In this document: piece by piece, positions 41,754-51,123 of the stretch
Layout of the letters: every line of letters starts with the position of its first letter
Position numbering within the stretch: position 1 is the first letter of the stretch
DNA from: Zoogloea sp041917255
GTDB lineage: Bacteria; Pseudomonadota; Gammaproteobacteria; Burkholderiales; Rhodocyclaceae
NCBI GenBank assembly: GCA_041917255.1
Contig: JAYRYA010000002.1
Span: 1 to 64,000, forward strand
DNA: 64,000 nucleotides
Direction of reading: 5' to 3'
The notes under the pieces: generated by a model
The model's database searches: none
Seen by the model: the letters and a program-made list of their open reading frames with translations, nothing else
What the model was told of the DNA's origin: nothing
Program-made: the position numbers and the translations under genes

Positions 41754-42136
41754 GCAGCGAACTGCCTCCCAACGACGCCCTCAACGTGCTTGGCGGGCCA
41801 CTGCTCGCTTGCAGCTACGCGCCACTCACCGGCTGGATGCGCACCGGCTGCTGCGAAGCCGACCCCGACGATATCGGACGTCATCATGTGTGCGTCAAGG
41901 TGACGGCCGAGTTTCTGGCCTTCAGCAAGATGCGCGGCAACGATCTCTCCACGCCGCGGCCCGAGTTCCGCTTCGTCGGCCTCAAGCCCGGTGATCGCTG
42001 GTGCCTGTGTGCCCTGCGCTGGCGCGAGGCTTGGGAAGCAGGCATGGCCCCGCCGGTGGTGCTTGAGGCCACCCACATGGCGGCGCTTGAGGTCATCCCC
42101 TTCGATGCCTTGCGGCGCCACGCCTACCAGAGCTGA
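41750..42136 (+). CDS. DUF2237 family protein
   Basis: 128 residues beginning at TTG 41750, overlapping the galE TGA (TTGA). The whole protein matches DUF2237: NVLGGPLLACSYAPLTGWMR, a Cys-rich GCCEADPDDIG, HHVCVKVTAEFLAFSKMRGN, LKPGDRWCLCALRWREA, and PPVVLEATHMAALE. Conserved Cys, His and Asp residues hint at metal or nucleotide binding, but the function is unknown to me. Coupling to galE may be only positional. Confidence 0.88.
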   Translation: MSSELPPNDALNVLGGPLLACSYAPLTGWMRTGCCEADPDDIGRHHVCVKVTAEFLAFSKMRGNDLSTPRPEFRFVGLKPGDRWCLCALRWREAWEAGMAPPVVLEATHMAALEVIPFDALRRHAYQS

Positions 42137-43567
42137 TCACAGCCCGGCGACCCATTCCATCAGCGCGTCCTGTACCTCCCGCGCCGCGCCGGCGTTGGGG
42201 TGGTTGATCATCAGCACCACCACATAGCGTCGCCCGCTGTTGGCGAGCACGTAACCGGCAATGCTGCGCACACCGTCGATGGTGCCAGTCTTGACGTGCG
42301 CCGATCCCGCCGCCGGGCTGCCAGCAAGTCGTTTGCGGGCGGTGCCGTCGATACCGGCCACCGGGAGCGACGAGATCAGCTCCGGCATCGTCCGGCTGCG
42401 CCAGGCCGATTGCAGCATTTGGCCCAGCGTGGCGGCGGTGACGCGCTCGTTCCGCGACAGCCCGGCGCCATTCTCGATCACTAGCCCGGCGGTGGATATG
42501 CCGTTGCTGGTCAGGCTGCGCAGGATGGTCCGCGCGCCAGCGGCGACGGAGTCCTCCCCTGGCTCGCTCACCGCACCGAGGGTGGCGAGCACCTCCCGGG
42601 CGATCACGTTGTTCGACCACTTGTTCATGTCCCGCAGCACTTCCGGCAGCGCCGGCGAGACGGTTTCGGCAAGCAGGCGGGCATCGGGCGGCGTGCGCCC
42701 GTCGCGGAAGCGTCCACCAATCTCTCCGCCGAGTTCCTTCCAGATCGCCCGGAAAACGCCTTCGAAGAGACGATCGGGCGGTAGTGGTGCCAGGTTCCAG
42801 TCGAAGGCCTCGGTGCAGCCAAGGGGCAGCGCGCCTTCCAGGGTCAGGCGGATGCCGCTGGCGCCTTCGGTCCTGCTGGCCACGAGGGCGTTGGTTGGGT
42901 CGCCGCAAGCGCCGGCCTGTCCGCGCCGGATTCGGTTGTCGATGGTGAGGCCGGTCGGTAGTGGTTCGCTGCTGGCAATGGCACCGCCGGCGCTGGGCTG
43001 GATGCGTATCCGGATCGCCCCGTAATCGACCGAGAGCGCGTCGGCGCCGGCGTTGTAGGGGCGCAGCGGGCGCTGATCGAAGGCGCCTGGGTCGTGGGGT
43101 GGCAGACGGAAGAGGCTACGGTCGGTGATCACGTCGCCGTCGATGCGCCGGATACCCTGTGCGCGTAGATCGCGCAGGACCAGCCAGAGGCGCTCGCGGG
43201 ACAGCCGCGGATCGCCACCGCCGAGGATGTGGAGATCGCCCAAGAGCGTCTGCTGCCGGATGTCGGCGCGGGTGGCAAGGCGGGTCTTCCAGGTAAAGGC
43301 GGGTCCGAGGCGGTCGAGCGCCGCAAAGCTTGTCACCAGCTTCATCACCGAGGCCGGGTTCATCGGGTCCTGGAGGCGCTGGGCGATGAGCGGCGGTGTC
43401 GCCTCCACGTCCTGGACCAGCACGGCCGTAGCACTGCGAGGAATCCCGGCCCGCGCAAGGCTGGCCTCGAGGGTCGGGGGCCAGGCGTCTGCAAGGGCCG
43501 GCAGCGCACCGCCGAGCAGGGTAGAGAAAACGATGCGTCGGGCGAGGCGATAGAGCGGGGCGGGCAT
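42137..43567 (-). CDS. dacB: D-alanyl-D-alanine carboxypeptidase/endopeptidase, PBP4 type
   Basis: 476 residues from the Met of MPAPLYRLARRI; a frame extension to 43720 lacks family features. A signal peptide ends near ALA-DA. Class C PBP motifs are SVMK (Ser73, Lys76), SNN (in KWSNNVIA) and KTG (in HVKTGTIDG), with the usual large insertion between the first two. It hydrolyses terminal D-Ala or cross-bridges in periplasmic peptidoglycan. It is convergent with the DUF2237 gene: the stops abut at 42136/42137. Confidence 0.93.
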   Translation of the reverse strand: MPAPLYRLARRIVFSTLLGGALPALADAWPPTLEASLARAGIPRSATAVLVQDVEATPPLIAQRLQDPMNPASVMKLVTSFAALDRLGPAFTWKTRLATRADIRQQTLLGDLHILGGGDPRLSRERLWLVLRDLRAQGIRRIDGDVITDRSLFRLPPHDPGAFDQRPLRPYNAGADALSVDYGAIRIRIQPSAGGAIASSEPLPTGLTIDNRIRRGQAGACGDPTNALVASRTEGASGIRLTLEGALPLGCTEAFDWNLAPLPPDRLFEGVFRAIWKELGGEIGGRFRDGRTPPDARLLAETVSPALPEVLRDMNKWSNNVIAREVLATLGAVSEPGEDSVAAGARTILRSLTSNGISTAGLVIENGAGLSRNERVTAATLGQMLQSAWRSRTMPELISSLPVAGIDGTARKRLAGSPAAGSAHVKTGTIDGVRSIAGYVLANSGRRYVVVLMINHPNAGAAREVQDALMEWVAGL

Positions 43568-43833
43568 GGAAATTTGTTCTGGCAGCAACTGGGGGCGGCG
43601 GCAATTATGCCCCGGCGGCCTCCAAGCCCTTGCCACGTCGCCGAAAAAACTGTGCCAGTCAGCCCCGGAATGGCGTGTCGGATGCCTTCCGGCTAGCCCC
43701 AAAACACGAATAATCTCCAATGCTGGCGCGGGTTTAGCAGGCTGGCCCTTTTTTTAGGACGGGTATTTCGCTATACTCCGCAGGTTTTCCGTATTGCGAT
43801 CTTCGAAGTCTCTTTTATTGAGGTTAGTGGGCC

Positions 43834-44427
43834 ATGAGCGTGGATCAAAAAGTGGATGCGGGTCGGCGCCAGCTGTTGCTGGTGACGTCGGCTGCGGGGG
43901 GCGTGGGCGCTGTAGCCGCCGCCGTACCGTTTGTCGCGAGCCTGACGCCGTCCGAACGAGCCAAGGCAGCCGGTGCTCCGGTTGAGGTGGATATCAGCAA
44001 GCTGCAGCCTGGTCAGATGATGACCGTCGAGTGGCGTGGCAAACCGGTCTGGATCATCAATCGGACCAAGGAAATGCTGGATTCGCTGAAGAAGACCGAT
44101 AGCGAGGTCAGCGATCCGAAATCCGAGAAGCCGATGCAACCGGCTTACGCCCAGAACGAAACCCGTTCCATCAAGCCGGAAATCCTGGTGGCGGTCGGTA
44201 TCTGTACGCACTTGGGCTGCTCGCCGTCCGATAAGTTCAAGACCGGTGCCGAAAGCGGTGTCTCGGCCGACTGGCCCGGTGGCTTCCTGTGCCCGTGTCA
44301 CGGTTCGACCTTCGACATGGCCGGCCGGGTGTACAAGAGCAAGCCGGCGCCCGACAACCTCGAGATCCCGCCGCACAAGTATCTGAGCGACGCCAAGATC
44401 ATCATCGGCGAAGACGGAAAGGCATAA
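43834..44427 (+). CDS. petA: ubiquinol-cytochrome c reductase iron-sulfur subunit
   Basis: 197 residues. An N-terminal twin-Arg-like segment (GRRQLLLVTSAAGGVGAVAA) is the membrane anchor, and the Rieske cluster motifs are CTHLGC and CPCHGS, each supplying one Cys and one His, with the disulphide Cys pair. It passes electrons from ubiquinol to cytochrome c1 at the periplasmic face. First gene of petABC; a TATACT -10 candidate lies at 43772-43777, about 57 bp upstream of the ATG, with no convincing -35. Confidence 0.97.
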   Translation: MSVDQKVDAGRRQLLLVTSAAGGVGAVAAAVPFVASLTPSERAKAAGAPVEVDISKLQPGQMMTVEWRGKPVWIINRTKEMLDSLKKTDSEVSDPKSEKPMQPAYAQNETRSIKPEILVAVGICTHLGCSPSDKFKTGAESGVSADWPGGFLCPCHGSTFDMAGRVYKSKPAPDNLEIPPHKYLSDAKIIIGEDGKA

Positions 44428-44430
44428 ACG

Positions 44431-45696
44431 ATGACGACCAAATCTCAAGCGGTTTTGGACTGGATCGACGCGCGCTTCCCGCTGACGTCCTCCATCAAGG
44501 GCCATCTCACCGAGTACTACGCGCCCAAGAACTTCAACTTCTGGTACTTCTTCGGCTCGCTGGCACTGCTGGTGTTGGTGATCCAGATCGTGACCGGCAT
44601 CTTCCTGGTCATGCACTACAAGCCGGACGCCTCCCTGAACGCCTCCGGCGTGCCGGTGGCCTTCGCCTCCGTCGAGTACATCATGCGTGACGTGCCGGGC
44701 GGCTGGATCATCCGCTACATGCACTCCACCGGCGCTTCGGCGTTCTTTATCGTGGTGTATCTGCACATGTTCCGCGGCCTGCTCTACGGTTCCTACCGCA
44801 AGCCCCGCGAGCTCATCTGGATCTTCGGCACCCTGATCTTCCTGGCGCTGATGGCCGAGGCCTTCATGGGCTACCTGCTGCCCTGGGGGCAGATGTCCTT
44901 CTGGGGCGCCCAGGTGATCGTGAACCTGTTCTCCGCGATCCCCGTCATCGGTCCCGACCTCTCCGTCGTGATCCGTGGCGACTTCGTGGTGTCCGATGCA
45001 ACCCTGAACCGCTTCTTCTCCTTCCACGTCATCGCCGTGCCGCTGATCCTCATCGGCCTGGTGGCTGCCCACATCATTGCCCTGCATGAAGTCGGCTCCA
45101 ACAACCCCGATGGTGTCGAGATCAAGAAGAAGAAGGGCGCTGACGGCCACCCGCTGGACGGCATCCCCTTCCACCCGTACTACACCGTGAAGGACATCGT
45201 TGGCGTCGTCGGCTTCCTGATCGTCTTCTCCTTCATCGTGTTCTTTGCCCCTGAAGGCGGCGGTTACTTCCTGGAGTTCAACAACTTCATCCCGGCAGAC
45301 CCGCTGAAGACCCCGCCGCACATTGCGCCGGTCTGGTACTTCACCCCGTTCTACTCGATCCTGCGTGCGGTTACCTACCCGCTGTTCGGTATCGACGCCA
45401 AGTTCTGGGGTGTGGTTGCCATGGGCGCCGCGGTGGTGATCATCGCCTTCCTGCCGTGGCTCGACCGCAGCCCGGTCAAGTCGATTCGTTACAAGGGCGG
45501 CCTCTTCAAGCTGATCCTGACGGTCTTCATCATCGCCTTCTTCATCCTCGGCTACCTGGGCGTGTTGCCCCCGACCCCGGGTCGCACCCTCGTGTCGCAG
45601 ATCTGCTCGGTGATCTACTTCGGCTTCTTCCTGCTGATGCCGTGGTACTCCAAGATGGACAAGTGCAAGCCCGAGCCTGATCGCGTGACCGGTTAA
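44431..45696 (+). CDS. petB: cytochrome b of the bc1 complex
   Basis: 421 residues, the full-length (unsplit) cytochrome b. Multiple membrane helices contain the paired heme-ligand His residues (RYMHSTGASAFFIVVYLHMF and SFHVIAVPLILIGLVAAHII). The Qo-site PEWY-type motif appears as PVWYFTPFYSILRA, i.e. PVWY. It oxidises ubiquinol and reduces quinone in the inner membrane. Starts three bases after petA and overlaps petC by one base. Confidence 0.97.
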   Translation: MTTKSQAVLDWIDARFPLTSSIKGHLTEYYAPKNFNFWYFFGSLALLVLVIQIVTGIFLVMHYKPDASLNASGVPVAFASVEYIMRDVPGGWIIRYMHSTGASAFFIVVYLHMFRGLLYGSYRKPRELIWIFGTLIFLALMAEAFMGYLLPWGQMSFWGAQVIVNLFSAIPVIGPDLSVVIRGDFVVSDATLNRFFSFHVIAVPLILIGLVAAHIIALHEVGSNNPDGVEIKKKKGADGHPLDGIPFHPYYTVKDIVGVVGFLIVFSFIVFFAPEGGGYFLEFNNFIPADPLKTPPHIAPVWYFTPFYSILRAVTYPLFGIDAKFWGVVAMGAAVVIIAFLPWLDRSPVKSIRYKGGLFKLILTVFIIAFFILGYLGVLPPTPGRTLVSQICSVIYFGFFLLMPWYSKMDKCKPEPDRVTG

Positions 45697-46454
45697 TGAG
45701 AATGAAAGCCATGAAAAAACTTTTGACGTCTCTCCTGTTCGCACCGCTGCTCGCGCTGGCCAGCGGCCCCGAACTGCACCTGGACAAGGCTCCGGTGTCC
45801 ACCGAGCCGGCCGCCCTGCAAAATGGCGCCAAGCTCTTTGTCAATTACTGCCTGAACTGTCACGGCGCCAGCTACATGCGCTACAACCGGCTGCAGCAGA
45901 TCGGTTTGTCCGAGCAGATGATCAAGGACAACCTGATGTTCACTGCCGACAAGATCGGCGAGCCGATGCGCATCGCGATGCAGCGTGACGAGGCCAAGGT
46001 CTGGTTTGGCGCCGCGCCTCCCGATCTGACCGTGATCTCCCGTTCGCGCGCTTCCGAGTTCGGCAGCGGCGCCGACTGGCTGTACACCTATCTGCGCGGT
46101 TTCTACCGTGACAGCGAGCGTCCGACCGGCTGGAACAACGTGGTTTTCGAGAACGTCGGCATGCCGCACGTCCTCTACGAACTGCAGGGTGAGCAGGTTG
46201 CCAAGGTCGAGGAGAAGGATGACGGTCACGGCGGCAAGACCAAAGCGATCCATCTCGAGCAGGGCAAGCCGGGCTCCATGTCCAAGGAAGATTACGACAA
46301 GTCGGTTGCCGATCTCGTCTCCTTCCTCACCTGGATGGGCGAGCCGATGGCCGAGACCCGCAAGTCCATTGGCAGCATCGTCATTGCTTTCCTTGGTGTT
46401 CTTTTCGTTCTTTCCTATCTTCTGAAGAAGAACTACTGGAAGGACGTTCACTAA
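45696..46454 (+). CDS. petC: cytochrome c1 of the bc1 complex
   Basis: Up to 252 residues; ATG 45696 overlaps the petB stop (TAATG), with further in-frame Met codons at 45702 and 45711 (the last gives a classical signal peptide, KKLLTSLLFAPLLALASG). Heme c attaches at CLNCH; MRYNRLQQIG and PPDLTVISRSR are typical of c1, and the C-terminus is a single membrane anchor (VIAFLGVLFVLSYLLKKNYW). It takes electrons from the Rieske protein on the periplasmic side. Confidence 0.96.
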   Translation: MRMKAMKKLLTSLLFAPLLALASGPELHLDKAPVSTEPAALQNGAKLFVNYCLNCHGASYMRYNRLQQIGLSEQMIKDNLMFTADKIGEPMRIAMQRDEAKVWFGAAPPDLTVISRSRASEFGSGADWLYTYLRGFYRDSERPTGWNNVVFENVGMPHVLYELQGEQVAKVEEKDDGHGGKTKAIHLEQGKPGSMSKEDYDKSVADLVSFLTWMGEPMAETRKSIGSIVIAFLGVLFVLSYLLKKNYWKDVH

Positions 46455-46503
46455 TCGGCCGCTGCATTCAAGCCGATGCAATCTCTTGCTGTCATTGAGC
46501 AAG

Positions 46504-46532
46504 ACGCACCACGCGCCCGGCGCGTGGTGCGT
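46504..46532 (+). terminator. GC-rich hairpin between petC and sspA
   Basis: A perfect 13-bp stem (ACGCACCACGCGC at 46504-46516 with its complement at 46520-46532) and a 3-base loop. No T-run follows, so it may act as a 3'-end stabiliser or attenuator rather than a full terminator. Confidence 0.6.
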
Positions 46533-46562
46533 GATTCAGAGTATCCGTGGGGTAACACAACG

Positions 46563-47159
46563 ATGATGAATTTGTATTCCGGAACGACAGATCCTTTCAG
46601 TCACCGGTGTCGTATCGTGCTCTTTGAAAAGGGCATGGATTTCCAGGTGATTGATGTCGATCTCTTCAACAAGCCGGAAGACATCGCCGTCATCAACCCG
46701 TACAACCGGGTTCCTGTGCTGGTTGATCGTGATCTCGTGCTGTACGAGTCCAACATCATCAACGAGTACATCGACGAGCGTTTCCCGCATCCCCAGCTGA
46801 TGCCGCCCGACCCGATCATGCGCGCGCGGGCTCGTCAGTTGCTGCACACCTTCGAGCTTGAGCTCTTCTCCCACATCGACGCCCTGGAAAAGAATCCCAA
46901 AGGTGCCGAGAAGGAGCGTGCTCACGTTCGGGACCAGCTGACTCAGCTGGCCCCGATGTTCACCAAGCAGAAGTTCCTGTTGGGCGAAGAGTTCTCGATG
47001 CTCGATGTGGCAATCGCCCCGCTGCTGTGGCGTCTGGATCACTACGGCATCGAACTGCCGCGGTCGGCAGCTCCGCTGATGAAGTACGCTGAGCGCATCT
47101 TCAGCCGTCAGGGTTTCATCGATGCGATGACGCCATCGGAAAAGGTGATGCGCCGCTGA
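46563..47159 (+). CDS. sspA: stringent starvation protein A (GST-like)
   Basis: 198 residues from ATG 46563 (ATG 46566 also possible). The N-terminal thioredoxin-like domain (NLYSGTTDPFSHRCRIVLFE, NPYNRVPVLVDRDLVLYES) and the C-terminal helical domain follow the SspA family. SspA lacks glutathione transferase activity in enterics and binds RNA polymerase to adjust transcription under stress. Placement after petABC and before sspB is the standard betaproteobacterial arrangement. Confidence 0.93.
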   Translation: MMNLYSGTTDPFSHRCRIVLFEKGMDFQVIDVDLFNKPEDIAVINPYNRVPVLVDRDLVLYESNIINEYIDERFPHPQLMPPDPIMRARARQLLHTFELELFSHIDALEKNPKGAEKERAHVRDQLTQLAPMFTKQKFLLGEEFSMLDVAIAPLLWRLDHYGIELPRSAAPLMKYAERIFSRQGFIDAMTPSEKVMRR

Positions 47160-47302
47160 TCGCCAAGCCGGGCCTGCTTGATGATGTCGTTGCCCTATTT
47201 TCCTGGCGTTTGCTCCGACGGTCATCGGGCCCGTATGCTCAATGTAGTGCCCGCGACCGTCAGTCGGCTCGTCAGGGTTAAACAGGCTGAAAAGTTCGAC
47301 TC

Positions 47303-47746
47303 ATGAGTGAAATCTCCACCAAGCCATATTTGGTTCGGGCCATTTATGAATGGTGTGCCGATCAGGGGCTGACCCCGTACATCGCGGTGGCTGTCGATCG
47401 GCGCACGATGGTGCCGCGACAGTTCGTGCAGGATGGTCAGATCGTGCTCAACATCAGTCCCGATGCCACCCAGAGCCTCGTGATCGGTAATGAGCTGATT
47501 GCGTTCCAGGCGCGTTTTGCAGGCATCGCCCAGAACATCTCGGTCCCGGTCGAGAATGTGACTGCGATCTACGCCCGCGAGAACGGCCACGGGATGGCCT
47601 TCGAGGTGGCTGGCGTGCCCGCGCACGATGCCGAGATGGCAGCCGAAGCCGAGGCTGAATCGGGCGAGACGATCGAGTCAACGGTAGGTGATGAACCGCC
47701 CGAGCCCCCCAAGGGCGGGCGCAACCATCTGAAGCTCGTCAAGTAG
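47303..47746 (+). CDS. sspB: ClpXP protease specificity-enhancing factor SspB
   Basis: 147 residues. The substrate-binding core begins KPYLVRAIYEWCADQGLTPY and includes IAVAVDRR and LNISPDATQSLVIGNE. An acidic flexible linker follows (about 110-135), and the last residues, GGRNHLKLVK, are the ClpX-binding tail. It delivers ssrA-tagged proteins to ClpXP. The domain-linker-tail layout is fully conserved. Confidence 0.96.
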   Translation: MSEISTKPYLVRAIYEWCADQGLTPYIAVAVDRRTMVPRQFVQDGQIVLNISPDATQSLVIGNELIAFQARFAGIAQNISVPVENVTAIYARENGHGMAFEVAGVPAHDAEMAAEAEAESGETIESTVGDEPPEPPKGGRNHLKLVK

Positions 47747-47853
47747 GTTCACGCCAGGCGCGCAGCTTGATCTGGCTCAGGGAACGGCCTGTCCGCGTGG
47801 GCGTACAGTGCTCCCCTCAATCTGCATTCACTCACGCTTAAAGGTTTCCCGAC

Positions 47854-48357
47854 ATGGCTGCCATGGAATGGTCTGAAAAACTCGTTCTCGGTCTGGCGCC
47901 GATGGATCAGACGCACGTCGAATTCGTTGACGCCTACAATCGCCTCCTGGATGTTTCGGGTGCCGAGTTGCTTGCCGAGATGGATGCGTTCATCGCTCAT
48001 TCCATCGAGCACTTCGATCAGGAAAATCGCTGGATGGAGCAGATCGGCTTTCCGGCCTGCCACAAAGCCGAACACGATCGGGTGCTGGCTGTCTGTCGGG
48101 ACGTGCGCAAGCGCATGGAGCGTGGCGACGAGGCTCTCGGCCGTCAGCTGATTCGTGAGCTTCCGGTGTGGTTCGACAACCATGTCGCGACGATGGATGC
48201 CGCGCTGTCGTCGTATATTGAATCCATCGGTTTCGATACCACGACGGGCGAGATCCGCAATCCGCCACAGGCCGACTGCGAGGACGGTTCGTCGTCCTGC
48301 TGCACGCCACCTGCGAAGGCGGAAGAGGCAGTTCCGACGGAAGGTCAGCCGGCCTGA
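47854..48357 (+). CDS. bacteriohemerythrin
   Basis: 167 residues. Hemerythrin iron ligands are visible in series: MDQTHVEF, HSIEHFDQENRWME, CHKAEHDRV, and HVATMDAAL (five His plus Glu and Asp). The four-helix diiron protein binds O2 reversibly. A Cys-containing acidic tail (CEDGSSSCC) follows the domain and is not part of the fold; its Cys trio might bind metal. Single-domain bacteriohemerythrins usually store or deliver O2 in microaerobic bacteria. Confidence 0.93.
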   Translation: MAAMEWSEKLVLGLAPMDQTHVEFVDAYNRLLDVSGAELLAEMDAFIAHSIEHFDQENRWMEQIGFPACHKAEHDRVLAVCRDVRKRMERGDEALGRQLIRELPVWFDNHVATMDAALSSYIESIGFDTTTGEIRNPPQADCEDGSSSCCTPPAKAEEAVPTEGQPA

Positions 48358-48382
48358 CTCCCGTCTTTCGCGTGGCCTGGCG

Positions 48383-48775
48383 ATGAGCGTCTTTGACATC
48401 CTCGCAGAAGAGCGCATCCGTGCAGCGCTTGCCCGGGGTGAGCTGTCAGGTCTGCCGGGTGAAGGACGTCCGCTGGTGTTCGAGGACGACTGTCTTGTCC
48501 CCACCGACGCGCGAATGGCCAACAAGATCCTCCGCAATGCCGGCTATGTTCCGCCAGCGTTGGCTGACCTGAAGGAACTCCAGGCGCTCGCGCAGCGCCT
48601 GCAAGGCGAGCGGGATGCGACAACGGCGGGCCGGCACATGCGCCGGATGACCCGGCTCCTGCTGCAGCTCGAGGCGGCTGGTCTCTCCCATGTGTCGACA
48701 GTGCTCCTTGAGCGCATCCGGAGACCGGTCGATTCGCGTAATGCAGATTCAACCGCCAAATTGCCCCTAAAGTAG
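48383..48775 (+). CDS. DUF1992 (DnaJ-homologue C28-type) family protein
   Basis: 130 residues from ATG 48383. The domain starts VFDILAEERIRAALARGEL and includes the conserved GLPGEGRPLVFEDD and YVPPALADLKELQALAQRL. The family is named after the domain in human DNAJC28 but contains no J domain itself, and its role is unclear. It starts 25 bases after the hemerythrin stop, so the two may be cotranscribed. Confidence 0.88.
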   Translation: MSVFDILAEERIRAALARGELSGLPGEGRPLVFEDDCLVPTDARMANKILRNAGYVPPALADLKELQALAQRLQGERDATTAGRHMRRMTRLLLQLEAAGLSHVSTVLLERIRRPVDSRNADSTAKLPLK

Positions 48776-48828
48776 TAGTGCCCTGCTGACGATATCTCGC
48801 TCACTCGTGTTTACATTGCAGGTGGGTG

Positions 48829-49710
48829 ATGTCCTTCGTTCGGGTAAATAGTGGTGAGGTCGAGATCGGGCAACCGGTTCCTTGGGCGCTATACGACGAC
48901 AGGAAGCAGTTGCTGCTTGCTCGTGGCGTGATCGTGGAAACCGAAAACCAGAAGAAAGCGCTGATGGAACGTGGCTTGTTCCGCAAGCTGCAGATCAGCG
49001 AGACCAAGCTCAATACCGAAAGCGGCGGAGACAAGCCCAGCGAAAGCTCGTTTGCCTTCGATGACGTGAGGCTCGACATCGGCGACACGCTGCAGCTCCA
49101 GTCCCAGGGAGACACCACCCAGTCGCGCTATTACGTCAAGTTGATCGGCTACCTCAAGGGCAAGAGCATCATCGTGTCCACGCCGTCGGTGGATGGCAAG
49201 GTACTGTTGATGCGCGAAGGGCAGGCCTTTGTCGTCCGGATGTTCTCCGGCAAGAGCGTGTATGCGTTCGGGACCACGATCTACAAGGTGGCGAATGTCC
49301 CGTTTCCCCATTTGCACCTGACTTACCCGAGCCAGGTCCGTGGGCTGGTAGTGCGTCGCGGCGCCCGGGCGCGGGTCAATCTGATCTGTGCGGTGAGCGG
49401 TGCTGACGGACGTGCTCATGCCGCGTCTCTGGTGGATTTGAGCACAGGCGGTGCGATGCTCACCGCAAAGGCGCCGGTGGGCCTCAAGGACGACAACATC
49501 TCGATCAAGTTTCGGGTGATGGTGAGCGATGTCGAGGAGTATCTCACCGTGCCGGCCGTGCTGCGGTCGGTGCATGCCGCCGCTGCTGCGGAGGGGGAAA
49601 CGCCGCAGGTGAATCACGGCGTGCAGTTTGGCGACATTCCCCACGCCGAGCAGGTGGTGCTCTCAGCATTCGTCTATCGCTCACTGTTTGAAGAGACGGC
49701 CGACGTCTGA
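48829..49710 (+). CDS. PilZ-domain (YcgR-like) c-di-GMP receptor
   Basis: 293 residues from ATG 48829 (GTG 48826 also possible; AGGTGGG upstream). An N-terminal YcgR-N/PilZN-like beta-barrel (about 80-170) precedes a PilZ domain with both c-di-GMP motifs: RRGAR (RxxxR) followed downstream by DLSTGG (D-x-S-x-x-G). Such proteins couple c-di-GMP to motility or surface behaviour; the flagellar brake YcgR is the model. No flagellar genes are in the window, so the target is open. Confidence 0.88.
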   Translation: MSFVRVNSGEVEIGQPVPWALYDDRKQLLLARGVIVETENQKKALMERGLFRKLQISETKLNTESGGDKPSESSFAFDDVRLDIGDTLQLQSQGDTTQSRYYVKLIGYLKGKSIIVSTPSVDGKVLLMREGQAFVVRMFSGKSVYAFGTTIYKVANVPFPHLHLTYPSQVRGLVVRRGARARVNLICAVSGADGRAHAASLVDLSTGGAMLTAKAPVGLKDDNISIKFRVMVSDVEEYLTVPAVLRSVHAAAAAEGETPQVNHGVQFGDIPHAEQVVLSAFVYRSLFEETADV

Positions 49711-49724
49711 GCGCCCGAGTGCCC

Positions 49725-50990
49725 TCAGCGGGACTTGCCAAGCAGAAACGGAAAGTCGGGTTGCGGCTGCCGGCCCGTCACGATGTCACTGAGCGCGCGT
49801 CCCGAACCACAGGCGAGTGTCCAGCCTAGTGTGCCGTGACCCGTGTTGAGGAAGAGGTTTTCCGCCCGCGTCCGCCCAATCAAGGGGACGTTGCTCGGCG
49901 TGGCGGGACGAAGTCCGCACCAGTGCTGGGCCTTGCCGAGATCGGCGGCACCCGGCAGGTGGTCTTCAATCCATTTGATGATGGAAGCGCTGCGGGCCGG
50001 GTTCGGGTCGAGGTTGTAGCCATTGAGTTCGGCGGTCCCCGCCACCCGCAGGTGACTGCCTAGTCGTGAACATACGATGCGCCGGGATTCGTCGGTCAGG
50101 CTGAGGCGCGGCGCGAGGTCTGGATCGAGGATGGGGGCAGTTATCGAGTAGCCCTTCACCGGGTAGACGGGCAGGCGGATACCCAATTGCCGCGCAAGCG
50201 TCGGACTGTAGCTGCCGGCGGCCAGCACGAAAGTATCGGCCCTCAGAACGCCCGTCCGGTGCGCACTGTCGAGTACACGCACGCCAGTGATCTTGCCATT
50301 GATGGTGTCGAACGACTGGACAATGCTGCTCAAGTTGAAGCGCACGCCGGCGGCTTCGGCGAGCTTGGCCAGTTCGACACAGAACAGATGCGCATCGCCG
50401 GTTTCATCGTCCATGCCGTGTAGCGCGCCGGCGAGGCGAGGACGCAGGTTGCGCAGGGCGGGCTCAAGTGCAATTGCTTCGTCAGGGGTGATAATCCTGG
50501 CGTGGATGCCGAGTTTTTGCAGTTGATCGAGTTTTGCCGGCAGGTGTTCGAGCTCCCGCCGGGTCTCGAACAGATGAAGTATGCCGCCCGAACCGGCTTC
50601 ATACTGAATGCCCGTTGCTTCGCGGAGCGCTCTTAGTTCATTGCGGCTGTAGATAGCCAGATTTGCGATGGCTGCGGTGTTGCGGGCCGTTCGGCTGGGC
50701 ATGCACTCGCGCAGGAACGAGAACGCCCAGCGCCACTGAGCGGCGTCAGCGCGCCAGCGGAACAGCAGCGGGGCGTCGCTCCGACCGAGCCAGCGCAGCA
50801 CGGTGGCGGGTGCCGCCGGATTGGCCCAGGGTTCGGGGTGACTGACGGAGATCTGCCCGCCATTGGCGAAGCTGGTTTCCCGGCCCGGGCCGGGCTGGCG
50901 ATCAATGACGGTGACGCGACATCCGGCCTGCGCTAGGTACCAGGCACTCGTGACGCCAGCAAGGCCGGCGCCGATGACCAAGACTTCCAT
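49725..50990 (-). CDS. dadA: D-amino acid dehydrogenase small subunit
   Basis: 421 residues from the Met of MEVLVIGAGLAGVTSAWYLA. It has an FAD-binding GxGxxG at the N-terminus, TSFANGGQISVSHPEPWANP (a DadA hallmark), PVKGYSIT and the C-terminal FAD-contact segment NTGHGTLGWTLACGSGR. The membrane-associated flavoprotein oxidises D-alanine and other D-amino acids to keto acids, feeding electrons to quinone. No alanine racemase gene (dadX) lies beside it. It is convergent with the PilZ gene. Confidence 0.93.
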   Translation of the reverse strand: MEVLVIGAGLAGVTSAWYLAQAGCRVTVIDRQPGPGRETSFANGGQISVSHPEPWANPAAPATVLRWLGRSDAPLLFRWRADAAQWRWAFSFLRECMPSRTARNTAAIANLAIYSRNELRALREATGIQYEAGSGGILHLFETRRELEHLPAKLDQLQKLGIHARIITPDEAIALEPALRNLRPRLAGALHGMDDETGDAHLFCVELAKLAEAAGVRFNLSSIVQSFDTINGKITGVRVLDSAHRTGVLRADTFVLAAGSYSPTLARQLGIRLPVYPVKGYSITAPILDPDLAPRLSLTDESRRIVCSRLGSHLRVAGTAELNGYNLDPNPARSASIIKWIEDHLPGAADLGKAQHWCGLRPATPSNVPLIGRTRAENLFLNTGHGTLGWTLACGSGRALSDIVTGRQPQPDFPFLLGKSR

Positions 50991-51123
50991 GATGACTTGC
51001 GAAGAGCGCTTCTCGAGGGGCGGAGGCACCCAACAAAAAAATCGAACCGCAATCATAAACGACGGACGGCCCTGATCCGGGCGATAATCTCCACTTTTAC
51101 AGGTTATTCTGGAGATCCGAGTC

